This document shows positions 34,607 to 43,329 of a stretch of DNA of 64,000 bases, one piece after another. The number at the start of each line of letters is the position of its first letter. Within the stretch, counting starts at the first letter, position 1. The notes beneath the pieces were generated by a model. That model did no database searches, had not been told where the DNA came from, and saw only the letters and a list, made by a program, of their open reading frames with translations. A program made the position numbers and the translations under genes. The stretch covers positions 1,240,001-1,304,000 of the forward strand of contig CAVXXI010000003.1 of the NCBI GenBank assembly GCA_963765725.1, read 5' to 3'. Source of the stretch: DASQEH01 sp963765725 (GTDB taxonomy: Bacteria; Actinomycetota; Actinomycetes; Propionibacteriales; Nocardioidaceae).

Positions 34607-35598
34607 CACTGCGGAGCTCCTTGCGGTGAGGCTGGGGCAGGGTTCCTGTCGAGCTGCCCCGTGGCACGGCTGCGGGTGACGGCGAAGAACACGTCGTCGA
34701 GGTCGGGGGTGTGGACCGTCAGACGCTCGACGGCGATACGGGCTTCGTACAGCTCGTCGAGGAGGATTCGAAGCGAGTCGACGGTGCCGTCGTCCGGGAC
34801 CTGGAGGACGAGCTGGTCGGGGTCGGGTACGGCTGCCGGAAGGAGCTCGCTCGCAGAGCGCAGCAGACGGGGGTCGGAGAAGTGGAGCCGTACGTGGCTG
34901 CCGGGGATGCGGCCCTTCAGCTCGGTCGGGGTGCCCTCGGCGACGACTCTGCCCTCGTCGAGCACCGCGACTCGGTCGGCGAGCTGGTCTGCCTCGTCGA
35001 GGTACTGGGTGGTGAGCAGGATCGTGACCCCACCAGCAGCAAGCTCGCGGATGATCCGCCACATGGTCCGGCGGCTGCGCGGGTCCAACCCGGTGGTGGG
35101 CTCGTCCAGGAAGATCACTCGAGGCTCGCCGACGAGGGTCATCGCGAGGTCGAGCCGTCGCCGCATCCCGCCCGAGTAGGTCGCCAGCGACTTGTGGGCG
35201 GCGTCGGTGAGCTCGAACTGCTCCAACAACTCCGCCACCCGCAGACGACCGGCCTCTCGGCCGAGATGGCGGAGATCGGCCATCAGCTGCAGGTTCTCTG
35301 CCCCGGTGAGCAGGTTGTCCACAGCTGAGAACTGACCTGTGACCCCGATGGCGGTCCGTACTGCGTCGGCGTCGGTGACCACGTCGTGCCCCGCGACGCG
35401 CATGGATCCGGAATCGGCCGGGATGAGGGTGGACAGGATCCGTACCATCGTCGTCTTGCCGGCCCCGTTGGGGCCGAGAAGTGCGGAAATCGTTCCCTCC
35501 TGCACGGCCAAGCTCACGTCGTCGAGAACCAGATGGTCGCCGAACGACTTGCGCACACCGTGAGCCACGATGCCGCTGGAAGCGGACTCTGCGGTCAT
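34606..35598 (-). CDS. ABC exporter ATPase, DrrA-like
   Basis: 330 residues. Walker A is GPNGAGKTTM, signature YSGGMRRRL, Walker B VIFLDEPTTGLD. The DrrA-type C-terminal domain follows (LTVHTPDLDDVFFAVT). It is coupled to the permease at its 3' end and overlaps the regulator by 4 bp at its 5' end, giving a regulator-ATPase-permease operon. Confidence 0.9.
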   Translation of the reverse strand: MTAESASSGIVAHGVRKSFGDHLVLDDVSLAVQEGTISALLGPNGAGKTTMVRILSTLIPADSGSMRVAGHDVVTDADAVRTAIGVTGQFSAVDNLLTGAENLQLMADLRHLGREAGRLRVAELLEQFELTDAAHKSLATYSGGMRRRLDLAMTLVGEPRVIFLDEPTTGLDPRSRRTMWRIIRELAAGGVTILLTTQYLDEADQLADRVAVLDEGRVVAEGTPTELKGRIPGSHVRLHFSDPRLLRSASELLPAAVPDPDQLVLQVPDDGTVDSLRILLDELYEARIAVERLTVHTPDLDDVFFAVTRSRATGQLDRNPAPASPQGAPQ

Positions 35599-36116
35599 GA
35601 CGTCGTCCCTCCACGCGCTGCGGTCGAGTCGTCGGGAAGCTCACCCGCTGCTCGCAGCGCCTCGCGGTGCGCGATCCAGTCCTTCTCCAGGCTCGGTAGC
35701 TGCTTCACCAGGAATTCGGAGAACGCCTCCCACTCCAGCAGGACCGCTCGCCGCTCAGGCGGTGCGTCGGCAAGCGTGCGTAGACCTTCACGGGCGAGCG
35801 CGGCCATCTCCAGGTACTCGGACACGTCGAAACCCATCGCATGGGACGACGACATGTCGATGCGCACCCTGTCCATCCGGTCGCCCGCAGCTCGAGAGCG
35901 CTGGATGAGCCCGAGTCGCTCCAACACGCTCACCGCACCGGCGATGGCGCTCCGGCTCGCCAGCAGTGCATCGGCCAGGTCGCTGATGCTCTGCTCGCGC
36001 GGCTCGCACACCGCCAGATAGCCGATCAGGCGGCCGACCATGGGGGCCATCGCGTAGCGCCGGGCATAGAAGCGTCCGACATGGTCGGCGAACGTGATCT
36101 CACCGTCGGTAGGCAT
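35595..36116 (-). CDS. GbsR/MarR-type transcriptional regulator
   Basis: 173 residues from ATG 36116. The winged helix-turn-helix region reads SISDLADALLASRSAIAGAV, then VLERLGLIQRSR and a wing. A helical C-terminus follows. It is the first gene of the exporter operon, with a strong inverted repeat 26 bp upstream, so it probably represses its own operon until an exported compound binds. Confidence 0.85.
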   Translation of the reverse strand: MPTDGEITFADHVGRFYARRYAMAPMVGRLIGYLAVCEPREQSISDLADALLASRSAIAGAVSVLERLGLIQRSRAAGDRMDRVRIDMSSSHAMGFDVSEYLEMAALAREGLRTLADAPPERRAVLLEWEAFSEFLVKQLPSLEKDWIAHREALRAAGELPDDSTAARGGTTS

Positions 36117-36141
36117 GTGCCAGACCTTACGCAGATCGCTG

Positions 36142-36165
36142 AGATAACACAAATCTGTGTGATCT
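36142..36165. promoter_or_regulatory. Operator-like inverted repeat before the exporter operon
   Basis: AGATAACACA (36142-36151) and TGTGTGATCT (36156-36165) match as inverted arms at nine of ten positions around an AATC spacer. It is AT-rich against the background and ideally placed for the regulator whose ATG is 36116. Confidence 0.7.
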
Positions 36166-36225
36166 CCGTACCGAAGTCAGCAGTAGCCGGCCTCAGCCGG
36201 CGACGAGCGTTTCCTATCGCCCCGA

Positions 36226-36385
36226 CAGTTGCGCCCGCTCGGACAAGCATCTGCGCCCAGTCGACGGAGCATTTGCGCCCGCTCGACCCGGCGGCATGTG
36301 CGGCCGCTCGACCCGGCGACATTTGCACCCGCTCGCGCAAGCATTTGCGCCCAGTCGACCGGACATTTGCGCCCGCTCGGCCGAT
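36226..36385. repeat. 22-bp tandem array, type I, seven units
   Basis: Units start at 36226, 36248, 36270, 36295, 36320, 36342 and 36364, so the spacing is 22 or 25 bp. The best units begin CATTTGCGCCCGCTCGACC or CATTTGCGCCCAGTCGACC. It fills most of the 307-bp gap between the exporter regulator and the Rieske gene; the rest holds the operator above and a putative promoter. I see no gene in the gap. Confidence 0.92.
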
Positions 36386-36417
36386 GCTTTACCGAGTAGA
36401 GCTCGACGGTCTATCCT

Positions 36418-36433
36418 GACTGTATGTTCAATC
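36418..36433. promoter_or_regulatory. Possible degenerate fifth TetR-type site and leaderless start
   Basis: GACTGTATGTTCAATC agrees with the four-site consensus at 13 of 16 positions and covers the Rieske ATG at 36424. A -10-like TATCCT lies at 36412-36417, so transcription may start at or near the ATG. Both readings are tentative. Confidence 0.35.
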
Positions 36434-37594
36434 AGCAGGCGACGTCTCGTACCCCGGCCCACCTCGACGCAGCGGAGCTGGCCCGGTCGCTCGACCCGTT
36501 CGGCACGAGCCGAATGCTGCCCAAGGCGGCCTACCTCGAGGCCGAAGTGTTCGACTGGGAGCTCGAGAACGTCTTCGGCGGCTGGATCTGTGTCGGTCGC
36601 TCGTCAGAGGTGCCGGAGCGGCGGAGCATGAAGGCGTTCGCGGGAGCCGACGGCGGCATCCTGGTCACCCGAAGCCGCACCGGCCAGCTGTACGCCTTCG
36701 AGAACGCGTGCCGGCACCGAGGCCATGAGCTGCTGCCCTGCGGGGGCTCCGCGCAGGCACCCGCGATCGTCTGTCCCTACCACGCCTGGACGTACGACTT
36801 CGACGGCTCGCTGCGCGGCGCCCCCGGGTTCAAGGACGTCGAGGGCTTCGACAAGTCGACCGCTGGGACTGGCGTCCCTACCGGTGCGCGAGTGGCACGG
36901 CTGGGTGTTCGTCGACCCGTCCGGCGTGGAGTCCGACTTCACAGCGCACATCGGCGAGCTGGAGGACATCATCGCGCCGTACGACGCCGAGTCGCTGCGC
37001 ACGGCGCAGACCCACCAGTACGAGGTCGCGGCCAACTGGAAGGTCATCGTCGAGAACTACCAGGAGTGCTACCACTGTTCGATGATCCACCCAGAGCTGT
37101 GCCGGGTGAGCCCGCCCGAGAGCGGCGAGAACCTCCAGCGCGAGGGTGACTGGGTCGGCGGGTGGATGGAGCTGCGTGACGGCGCCGCGACGATGTCGCT
37201 CGACGGGCGAAGCGGCGGCGTGGCGATGGCCCGGCTCGACGAGGAGGAGCAGCGCACCGTGATGTACATCGCGGTGATGCCCAACCTGCTGATCAGCCTG
37301 CATCCCGACTACGTCATGACGCACCTCCTCACACCGATCTCCCCGGACCGGACGGCGATCACCTGCTCGTGGGCGTTCCCGCCTCAGGCCATGGAAAGAG
37401 AAGGATTCGACGCCTCGTACGCCGTGGACTTCTGGGACCTGACCAACCGGCAGGACTGGTCGGCGTGCGAGTCGGTACAGCGCGGGATGAGGTCGCGGCG
37501 GTACACCCCGGGCCTGCTCGCGCCCGCCGAGGACGGCGTGTACCACTTCGAGACCCTGATGGCGCGTATGTACCTCGGGATTCCGGCCGAATGA
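36424..37594 (+). pseudogene. Rieske non-heme iron oxygenase alpha subunit, single-base frameshift
   Basis: The 5' frame gives the Rieske domain with both ligand pairs (ACRHRGHE and VCPYHAWTYD). The 3' frame gives the catalytic domain with iron motif NYQECYHCSMIHPEL and runs to 37594. One extra base near 36859 separates them; removing it gives ...GFDKSPLGLASLPVREW. It resembles betaine- or carnitine-type oxygenases, which demethylate or cleave quaternary amines. Function is lost if the lesion is real. No reductase gene is adjacent. Confidence 0.85.
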
Positions 37595-37607
37595 CCCCCG
37601 GAGCCGG

Positions 37608-38660
37608 TCAGATCCCGTACACGGTGACGGCGCTCGCCTTGATCGAGAAGTAGACCTCGGCGCCGGGGGCGAGGTCGAGCTCCGCCACGGCCGGCGAGGT
37701 GACGTCGGCGCTCAGGTCGTCCGCCCGGATCCGGGCCAGCTCGTCGCGCGGCTCGAGGCCCGTGACGGTCACCGACAACACGTTGCGGGGGCTCCCGTGC
37801 GGCCGTTCACGGAACACCGAGACGGCGCTCGGGCTGAACACGGCGACGGCAGGCGTACCTGCGGGAAGCGAGCCGGCGCCCATCCCCTCGATGACCCGGC
37901 CGCTCGACTCCCGCACGCCGGCTCCCTCGGCGACGCCGGTGACCATGTTCAGCCCCGCGACCCGGGCCGTGAAGGCGGTACGGGGCCGCTTGAGAACCTC
38001 CCTGGTCGGCCCGGACTCCACGATGCGGCCACCGTCGACCACGAGCACTCGGGTCGCCAGCACGAGGGCATCCAGGGCGTCGTGCGTCACGACGATGGCG
38101 GCCCGGTCCACGAGCACGCGGCGGATGACCTGGCGCAGGGTGGGTGCGGCATCGACGTCCAGCGCGGCCATCGGCTCGTCCAGCAGCAACAGCTGCGGCC
38201 GGGCAGCGAGGGCGCGGGCGATCGCGACGCGTTGCCCCTGCCCGCCCGAGAGCTGCCCCGGCTTGCGGTGTGCCAGCTGCGCGGCGTCGACAGCGTCGAG
38301 CCAGTGCCTCGCGATCTCCCTGGCGCCTCCCGTTCGCTCCCCGCCACTGCGTGGTCCGAACGCGACGTTGTCGAGCGCGCTGAGGTGGGGGAACAGCAGT
38401 GGGTCCTGGGCCATGAGGACGATGCGGCGCTGGTGGGCAGGGGTCCAGGTGGAGGCGCTGCCGGGCCCCACGTCGAACAGCACGGACCCGTCGAGCTCGG
38501 CGCGCCCCGAGTCGGGCCTCAGAAGCCCCGCCAGGATCGCGAGGATGGACGACTTGCCCGCTCCGTTCGGGCCCATGATCGCCAGGGTCTCGCCGTCGTC
38601 GAGGTGGAACGCGATGTCGAGGTTGCGAGCTGCCAGCCGGGTTTGCAGCTGCAGCGTCAT
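37608..38660 (-). CDS. modC: Molybdate ABC importer ATPase
   Basis: 350 residues. Walker A GPNGAGKSS, signature LSGGQGQR, Walker B LLLLDEPMAALD; the C-terminus carries TOBE/Mop-like segments (SIKASAVTVYGI) that bind oxyanions. It overlaps modB by 4 bp. Convergent with the Rieske gene (13 bp apart). Confidence 0.88.
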   Translation of the reverse strand: MTLQLQTRLAARNLDIAFHLDDGETLAIMGPNGAGKSSILAILAGLLRPDSGRAELDGSVLFDVGPGSASTWTPAHQRRIVLMAQDPLLFPHLSALDNVAFGPRSGGERTGGAREIARHWLDAVDAAQLAHRKPGQLSGGQGQRVAIARALAARPQLLLLDEPMAALDVDAAPTLRQVIRRVLVDRAAIVVTHDALDALVLATRVLVVDGGRIVESGPTREVLKRPRTAFTARVAGLNMVTGVAEGAGVRESSGRVIEGMGAGSLPAGTPAVAVFSPSAVSVFRERPHGSPRNVLSVTVTGLEPRDELARIRADDLSADVTSPAVAELDLAPGAEVYFSIKASAVTVYGI

Positions 38661-39448
38661 CCGAGCTCCCGCGACCCGCGGGCCAGCCCGATGACCACGA
38701 CGGCCACCGCCACCAGGACGAACGACAGCGCGACCGCCGCGTCGGGGTTTGTCTCCCGTTGGAGGTAGATCTCCAGCGGGAGGGTGCGGGTCACCCCCTG
38801 CAGGCTTCCGGCGAAGGTGATGGTGGCCCCGAACTCACCCAGCGCTCGGGCGAACGACAAGATCGCCCCGGAGAGCAGCCCGGGTAGCACCAGCGGCAGC
38901 GTCACCCGCCACAGGACGGTCGTCGGTCTCGCGCCGAGTGTCGCCGCGACCGCCTCGTACCGGTGCCCCGCCGTCCTGAGCGCGCCCTCGAGGCTGACGA
39001 CCAGGAACGGCAGCGCCACGAACGCCTGGGCGATGACCACGGCCGTGGTCGAGAACGCGACGTGGATGCCGAGCACGTCCATGGTGTGCCCGAGCAGCCC
39101 CTCCCGGCCGAACGTGTACAGCAGGGCGATCCCGCCGACGACCGGCGGCAGTACCAGCGGCAGCAGGATGAGCGAGCGCAGCAGTCCCTGACCGCGAAAC
39201 GACGTGCGCGCCAGCACCAGCGCCATCGGCACCCCGAGGACGATGCAGACGACCGTGCTCGCCGCGGACGTACGCAGGCTCAGCTTCAGGGCCGCGAGAG
39301 ACGACTCCGACGTGATCAGGGAGCCGAAGTCGCCCCACCGGACTCGCGTCGCCATGGCCAGGAGCGGTAGCAGGATGAAGACCGCGGCGAGGGCGGCCGG
39401 TAGATAGATCCAACGAGGCAGTCCGGAGGAGCCGGCGAGGGCGCGCAT
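38657..39448 (-). CDS. modB: Molybdate ABC importer permease
   Basis: 263 residues with about five to six spans. The conserved cytoplasmic loop EAVAATLGARPTTVLWRVTLP and SFARALGEFGATI are the ModB hallmarks. It lies 21 bp downstream of the regulator-like gene and overlaps modC. The periplasmic modA is not adjacent; a modA-like gene is at 49044. Confidence 0.9.
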   Translation of the reverse strand: MRALAGSSGLPRWIYLPAALAAVFILLPLLAMATRVRWGDFGSLITSESSLAALKLSLRTSAASTVVCIVLGVPMALVLARTSFRGQGLLRSLILLPLVLPPVVGGIALLYTFGREGLLGHTMDVLGIHVAFSTTAVVIAQAFVALPFLVVSLEGALRTAGHRYEAVAATLGARPTTVLWRVTLPLVLPGLLSGAILSFARALGEFGATITFAGSLQGVTRTLPLEIYLQRETNPDAAVALSFVLVAVAVVVIGLARGSRELG

Positions 39449-39469
39449 CTCACCGGGTCGGGCGGCGCG

Positions 39470-39874
39470 TCATGTCCGCTCCTGGGGCTTCTCGATGATG
39501 ACGGTCGTGGCCTTGACCACCGCTACGGCCACCGATCCCAGCTCCAGGTCGAGCTCGCGCACGGCTTCGCTGGTCATCAAGGAGATGACGCGGTACGGAC
39601 CACACTGGAGCTCGATGGTGGCGGCCACCTTGTCGGTGACGATGTCGGTGACGAGCCCGACGAACCGGTTCCGCGCCGACCGTTCCACCCGCGACGGGTC
39701 GGCGGCGGCTGTCGCGTGGGCGCGCGCGAACGTGGCCAGGTCGTACCCGTCGACGACCATCCGGTTGCTCGAGTCGGTGTGTGCCGCCAGCTGTCCCTGC
39801 TCGATCCAGCGCCGTACGGAGTCGTCGCTGACACCGAGGTACGTGGCGGCGTCACGAATCCGGATCTGCGGCAT
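39470..39874 (-). CDS. HTH-TOBE molybdate-responsive regulator
   Basis: 134 residues. The N-terminal MerR/excisionase-like helix-turn-helix (IRDAATYLGVSDDSVRRWIEQG) is joined to one C-terminal TOBE/Mop domain (VGLVTDIVTDKVAATIEL). The TOBE half probably senses molybdate and the HTH half binds DNA, a compact alternative to ModE. It is the first gene of the modBC operon. Confidence 0.85.
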   Translation of the reverse strand: MPQIRIRDAATYLGVSDDSVRRWIEQGQLAAHTDSSNRMVVDGYDLATFARAHATAAADPSRVERSARNRFVGLVTDIVTDKVAATIELQCGPYRVISLMTSEAVRELDLELGSVAVAVVKATTVIIEKPQERT

Positions 39875-39964
39875 GATGAGCAGCCTAACGCCAGGTCATC
39901 GGCCCGACCGGCCCGGAACAGCCGTGAACCGGAGTTCTGTCGTCGTCCGTGCGCAAGCCGGCGA

Positions 39965-40013
39965 CGCCGAGACGTCACCAGCGGCCCTGTTTTGTCGGCG
40001 TGACGTCTCGGCG
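39965..40013. repeat. Perfect 14-bp inverted repeat in the gap before the secreted protein
   Basis: CGCCGAGACGTCAC (39965-39978) and GTGACGTCTCGGCG (40000-40013) are exact inverse complements with a 21-nt loop containing TGTTTTG. The 294-bp gap (39875-40168) between two divergent genes has no gene. The repeat could be an operator pair or a structured RNA; it is not at a gene 3' end. Confidence 0.8.
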
Positions 40014-40168
40014 CGCGTACGCGCTGCTCCACAGCTCGAAACAAGGGGAAACGGATCGGGTGTTCATCGAGCATTGCCTAGCCTCGGCCAGCGGCACCCC
40101 GCGAGCGCACGCCGCGGCGACGTGGTTGAGTGCTGACCGCTACTTATTCCGCTGAAGAGGAGGCGCGC

Positions 40169-40705
40169 ATGCTGCGTCGCGTTGTCCTGGTGTTGGTGAC
40201 GCTGACTGCGACGCTGGTGGCCAGCGCTTCGATCGGCGATGCCGCCGGTCCCCACTGGGTCCGCTACCACCAGGCCGACATCCGTTACCCGGCCGGGGCC
40301 GTCTGCAAGTTCCCCGTGTACGAGCACGTCACGCGGGACCGCGAGTTCGTCAAGGTCGTGTCCCGGTACGCCAACGGCAAGCCGCGTCTGGAGCTGTTCC
40401 GGGGGCCCTTGTTCGTGAAGGTGACCAACACCGACACCGGCAGGTCGATCCGACGCGACCTGTCTGGCCGCGCGATCGAGATCTTGGCGCGCAACGGAGC
40501 CTTCGAGTCGCTGACTATCCAGCGCGGGCACTTCGGAGCCGGTCTGCCGAAAGGCAGCCAGCCACATCGGGGCCTGTACCGGGTGAGCGGGCGATGGTCG
40601 TCGGTTTCCGTGAACCCTGACGGCACCCTTTCCCTGGTTCTGGGGCGGCCGCACGGCCGAGCGCGGAACCTCTGCCCGCTTCTTGCTGGAACCCCGCGGA
40701 ACTGA
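40169..40705 (+). CDS. Secreted protein of unknown function
   Basis: 178 residues. A clear signal peptide (RRVVLVLVTLTATLVASAS, cleavage near DAAG) leads into a small beta-rich mature domain. ATG 40169 follows AAGAGGAGG. No catalytic motif is recognised. Similar small exported proteins are common in actinobacteria. A 22-bp repeat array begins 46 bp after its stop. Confidence 0.8.
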   Translation: MLRRVVLVLVTLTATLVASASIGDAAGPHWVRYHQADIRYPAGAVCKFPVYEHVTRDREFVKVVSRYANGKPRLELFRGPLFVKVTNTDTGRSIRRDLSGRAIEILARNGAFESLTIQRGHFGAGLPKGSQPHRGLYRVSGRWSSVSVNPDGTLSLVLGRPHGRARNLCPLLAGTPRN

Positions 40706-40751
40706 CGCGCAGGCGCGGGTTGGTGCGGCGCCGTACGCCCGGTCGACGGGG

Positions 40752-40841
40752 CTGTTTGCGCCCGCTCGGCCGGACATTTCGCGCCCGCTCGGCCGGGCAT
40801 TTGCGCCCGCTCGGCCGGGCTTTTGCGCCCGCTCGGCCGGG
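40752..40841. repeat. 22-bp tandem array, type I, four units
   Basis: Units start at 40752, 40775, 40798 and 40820 (23, 23, 22 and 22 bp). The shared core is TTGCGCCCGCTCGGCCGG. It fills the 138-bp gap between the ends of the convergent secreted-protein and glutamate decarboxylase genes. Confidence 0.92.
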
Positions 40842-40843
40842 GA

Positions 40844-42240
40844 TCAGTGGCGGAAGGCGGCAGGTCCGGAGACGGTGGCGGAACGGCTGTGCTCGTCGAG
40901 CTGGGTCACGGCCGTGCGCAGGTCGGTCAGCAGAGCCTCGCCGAGGTCGTGACTGAACCCATTGCGGCAGACGATCCTCAGCACGGACAGGTCCTCGCGA
41001 TCGGCGGGGAAGGTGTACGCCGGAACCTGCCAGCCCCGTTCGCGCAGGCCACGCGACAGCGCGAACACATCCCATCCGCGTGACCTGGTCGCTCGTGGTG
41101 AAGGCGAAGACCGGCAGCTCGTCCCCCCGCGAGATCAGCCGGAACTCGGGCATGGACGCGATCTGGTCCGAGAGTGACGTGGCGACGTCGCGCGCCGACT
41201 GCTGTACGTCGCGGAAGCCCTCGTAGCCGAGGCGGAAGAACGTGTAGTACTGGGCGACCACCTCCGCCCCCGGTCGCGAGAAGTTCAGGGCGAAGGTGGG
41301 CATGTTGCCGCCGAGATAGTTGACGTTGAAGATCAGTTCCTTCGGCAAGGCGTCCACATCCCGCCACAGCACCCATCCCACCCCTGGGAGACACGAGTCC
41401 GTACTTGTGCCCCGACGTGTTGATCGACGCCACCCGTGGAAGGCGGAAGTCCCAGGGCAGGTCCGGGTCGAGGAACGGCGCGATCATCGCGCCGGAGGCG
41501 CCGTCGACGTGTACGGGCACATCGGGCCCTCCGCCCGCGGCCAGCTGGTCCAGGGCCTGCGCGATGTCGGCGACGGGCTCGTAGCTTCCGTCGAAGGTCG
41601 AACCCAGGATCGCCACGACGCCGATGGTGTCGTCGTCGCACTGCGCGACGGCGTGCTCCGCATCGAGGTGGTAGCGCTCGCCGCTCATCGGCACGATGCG
41701 GGGCTCCACGTCCCAGTACCGGCAGAACTTCTCCCAGCACACCTGGACGTTCGCACCCATGACCAGATTCGGCCGCCGCGTCCGGTCGTCGACCCGCGCG
41801 GCCCAGCGACGCTTGAGGGCAAGGCCCGCGAGCATGCACGCCTCGCTGGAGCCCGTCGTCGAGCAGCCGGTGGCGTGGTCGGGGTCGGGCGCGTGCCACA
41901 GGTCCGCGAGGATCGCCACGCACCGGTGCTCGAGCTCGGCCGTCTGCGGATACTCGTCCTTGTCGATCATGTTCTTGTCGACGCAGTCGTCCATCAGTTG
42001 CCTGGCCTGCGGTTCCATCCAGGTCGTGACAAAGGTCGCCAGGTTGAGGCGCGCGCTGCCGTCGAGCAGCAGCTCGTCGTGGATGAGCTGGTAGGCGACG
42101 TCGGCCGGCACCGGGGTGCGGGCGAGGCGGTCCTTCGGCGGGCTGAGCCGCTCCCGGAATGCGGGGTTCGCTTGCGTGACCATGGGGTTGGAGCCCCGGG
42201 CCGGTGACGTGGGGGAGTGCGAACCGCGGTGTAGAGCCAT
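40844..42240 (-). pseudogene. gadB: Glutamate decarboxylase, two single-base frameshifts
   Basis: The 5' frame runs from ATG 42240 through the PLP lysine motif NTSGHKYGLV. The second frame begins at about 41390 (GWVLWRDVDALP) and the third at about 41073 (FALSRGLRERGWQVP), ending at 40844. Each junction is restored by deleting one base (near 41387-41392 and at 41073). The rejoined protein would be about 464 residues and collinear with actinobacterial GadB. The enzyme converts glutamate to GABA, consuming a proton. Core residues are otherwise intact, so the lesions are recent or artefactual. Confidence 0.88.
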
Positions 42241-42309
42241 ACGGACACTATGCGCCTCCCGTCGCCGCGACGGGGCTAACCTGCTCGCGAGGAAGGGCGG
42301 TGGTCTGTC

Positions 42310-43179
42310 GTGTGCCGACTCTTCGGCCTGCACGCCGGTCGGTCGCCGGTACGGGCGACGTTCTGGCTGCTCGACGCGCCGGACAGCCTTTCCGCGCAAA
42401 GTCACCGCAACCCCGACGGTGTCGGGATCGGCGTGTTCGGCCCGGACGGCCGCGCGACTCTCGACAAGTCACCCCTCCCGGCGTGGCAGGACGCGCAGTT
42501 CGCTCGCGACGCGCACGATCGTCGCGGCACCACCTTCGTCGCGCACGTCCGCTACGCCAGCACGGGAGGACTCACGGCGGCCAACACCCACCCCTTCCTG
42601 CAGGACGGGCGGTTGTTCGCGCACAACGGCGTGGTGCAGGGTCTGGACCGGCTCGACGAGCGGCTCGCCGAGCTCGGCGGCGGCGATCTCGTCATCGGCG
42701 ACACCGACAGCGAGCGCGTCTTCGCGCTGGTCACCTTGGAGTGTCGACGGCGAGACGACGTCACCGGCGGTCTGGTCGCTGCGGTCGAGTGGATCAGTGA
42801 CAACCTCCCGCTGTACGCGCTCAACGTCGTACTGAGCACCGCGACCGAGCTCTGGGCGCTGCGCTACCCCGCGACTCACGAGCTGTACGTGCTGGAGCGG
42901 CAGTCAGGCGGACCGGCCGGCCGTCGGCAGCTCGAGGCCCGCAGCAGCCGCATCAGCGCCCACTCCGACGAGCTGGCCATGGCCCCGGCCGTGGTCGTCG
43001 CGAGCGAGCGGATGGACGACGACCCGGGTTGGCGTCTGCTGGAGAGCGGCGAGCTGATCCACGTCCACTCCGACCTGCGCGTGGAGACGCGGATCGCGTT
43101 CTCGGGCGATCCGCGCCGGCTGCTGAGCCTGCACGACCTCGACGATGTCGTCGCCAGGTCGCAGCACCCCCAGCGTTAG
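42310..43179 (+). CDS. Class II glutamine amidotransferase (EgtC-like)
   Basis: 289 residues. The nucleophile is Cys2 in MCRLFG; FVAHVRYASTGG and NTHPFLQDGRLFAHNG are the Ntn-amidohydrolase substrate segments. EgtC-type proteins remove a glutamyl group in ergothioneine synthesis, but egtB and egtD are not nearby, so the substrate is open. The start is GTG 42310, 69 bp from the divergent gadB. Confidence 0.85.
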   Translation: MCRLFGLHAGRSPVRATFWLLDAPDSLSAQSHRNPDGVGIGVFGPDGRATLDKSPLPAWQDAQFARDAHDRRGTTFVAHVRYASTGGLTAANTHPFLQDGRLFAHNGVVQGLDRLDERLAELGGGDLVIGDTDSERVFALVTLECRRRDDVTGGLVAAVEWISDNLPLYALNVVLSTATELWALRYPATHELYVLERQSGGPAGRRQLEARSSRISAHSDELAMAPAVVVASERMDDDPGWRLLESGELIHVHSDLRVETRIAFSGDPRRLLSLHDLDDVVARSQHPQR

Positions 43180-43289
43180 GCGTCGAGGCCTCCTGCTGCA
43201 GCAGTCGTGAACGCCTCCGGCTTCCGGTGGGTACACCCAGTACAGCCCGCGCGTACGAAATGCGGACCCCCGGAGGCCGGGGCTATCTT

Positions 43290-43318
43290 GCTTGTCGCCG
43301 TGATCCGCGCCGACAAGC
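43290..43318 (+). promoter_or_regulatory. Hairpin abutting the ribosome site of the APC permease
   Basis: GCTTGTCG (43290-43297) and CGACAAGC (43311-43318) form a perfect 8-bp stem with a 13-nt loop. Its 3' arm runs directly into the ribosome site AGGAGGAC before GTG 43330. It could modulate translation of the permease. Confidence 0.45.
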
Positions 43319-43329
43319 AGGAGGACTTC

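Noticed and set aside
34607..35644. N-terminal extension of the DrrB-like permease frame up to 35644
   Set aside because: This stretch is antisense-independent shadow of the DrrA gene in another frame; the coupled ATG 34606 begins the membrane protein.
36214..40956. Short Arg/Pro-rich open frames across the 22-bp arrays
   Set aside because: 22 bp is not a multiple of 3, so each unit reads in a different frame; there are no ribosome sites or conserved residues.
13207..42240. Programmed frameshifting in pepP, the Rieske gene or gadB
   Set aside because: The four sites share no slippery heptamer or common downstream structure, and homologues are encoded in one frame.
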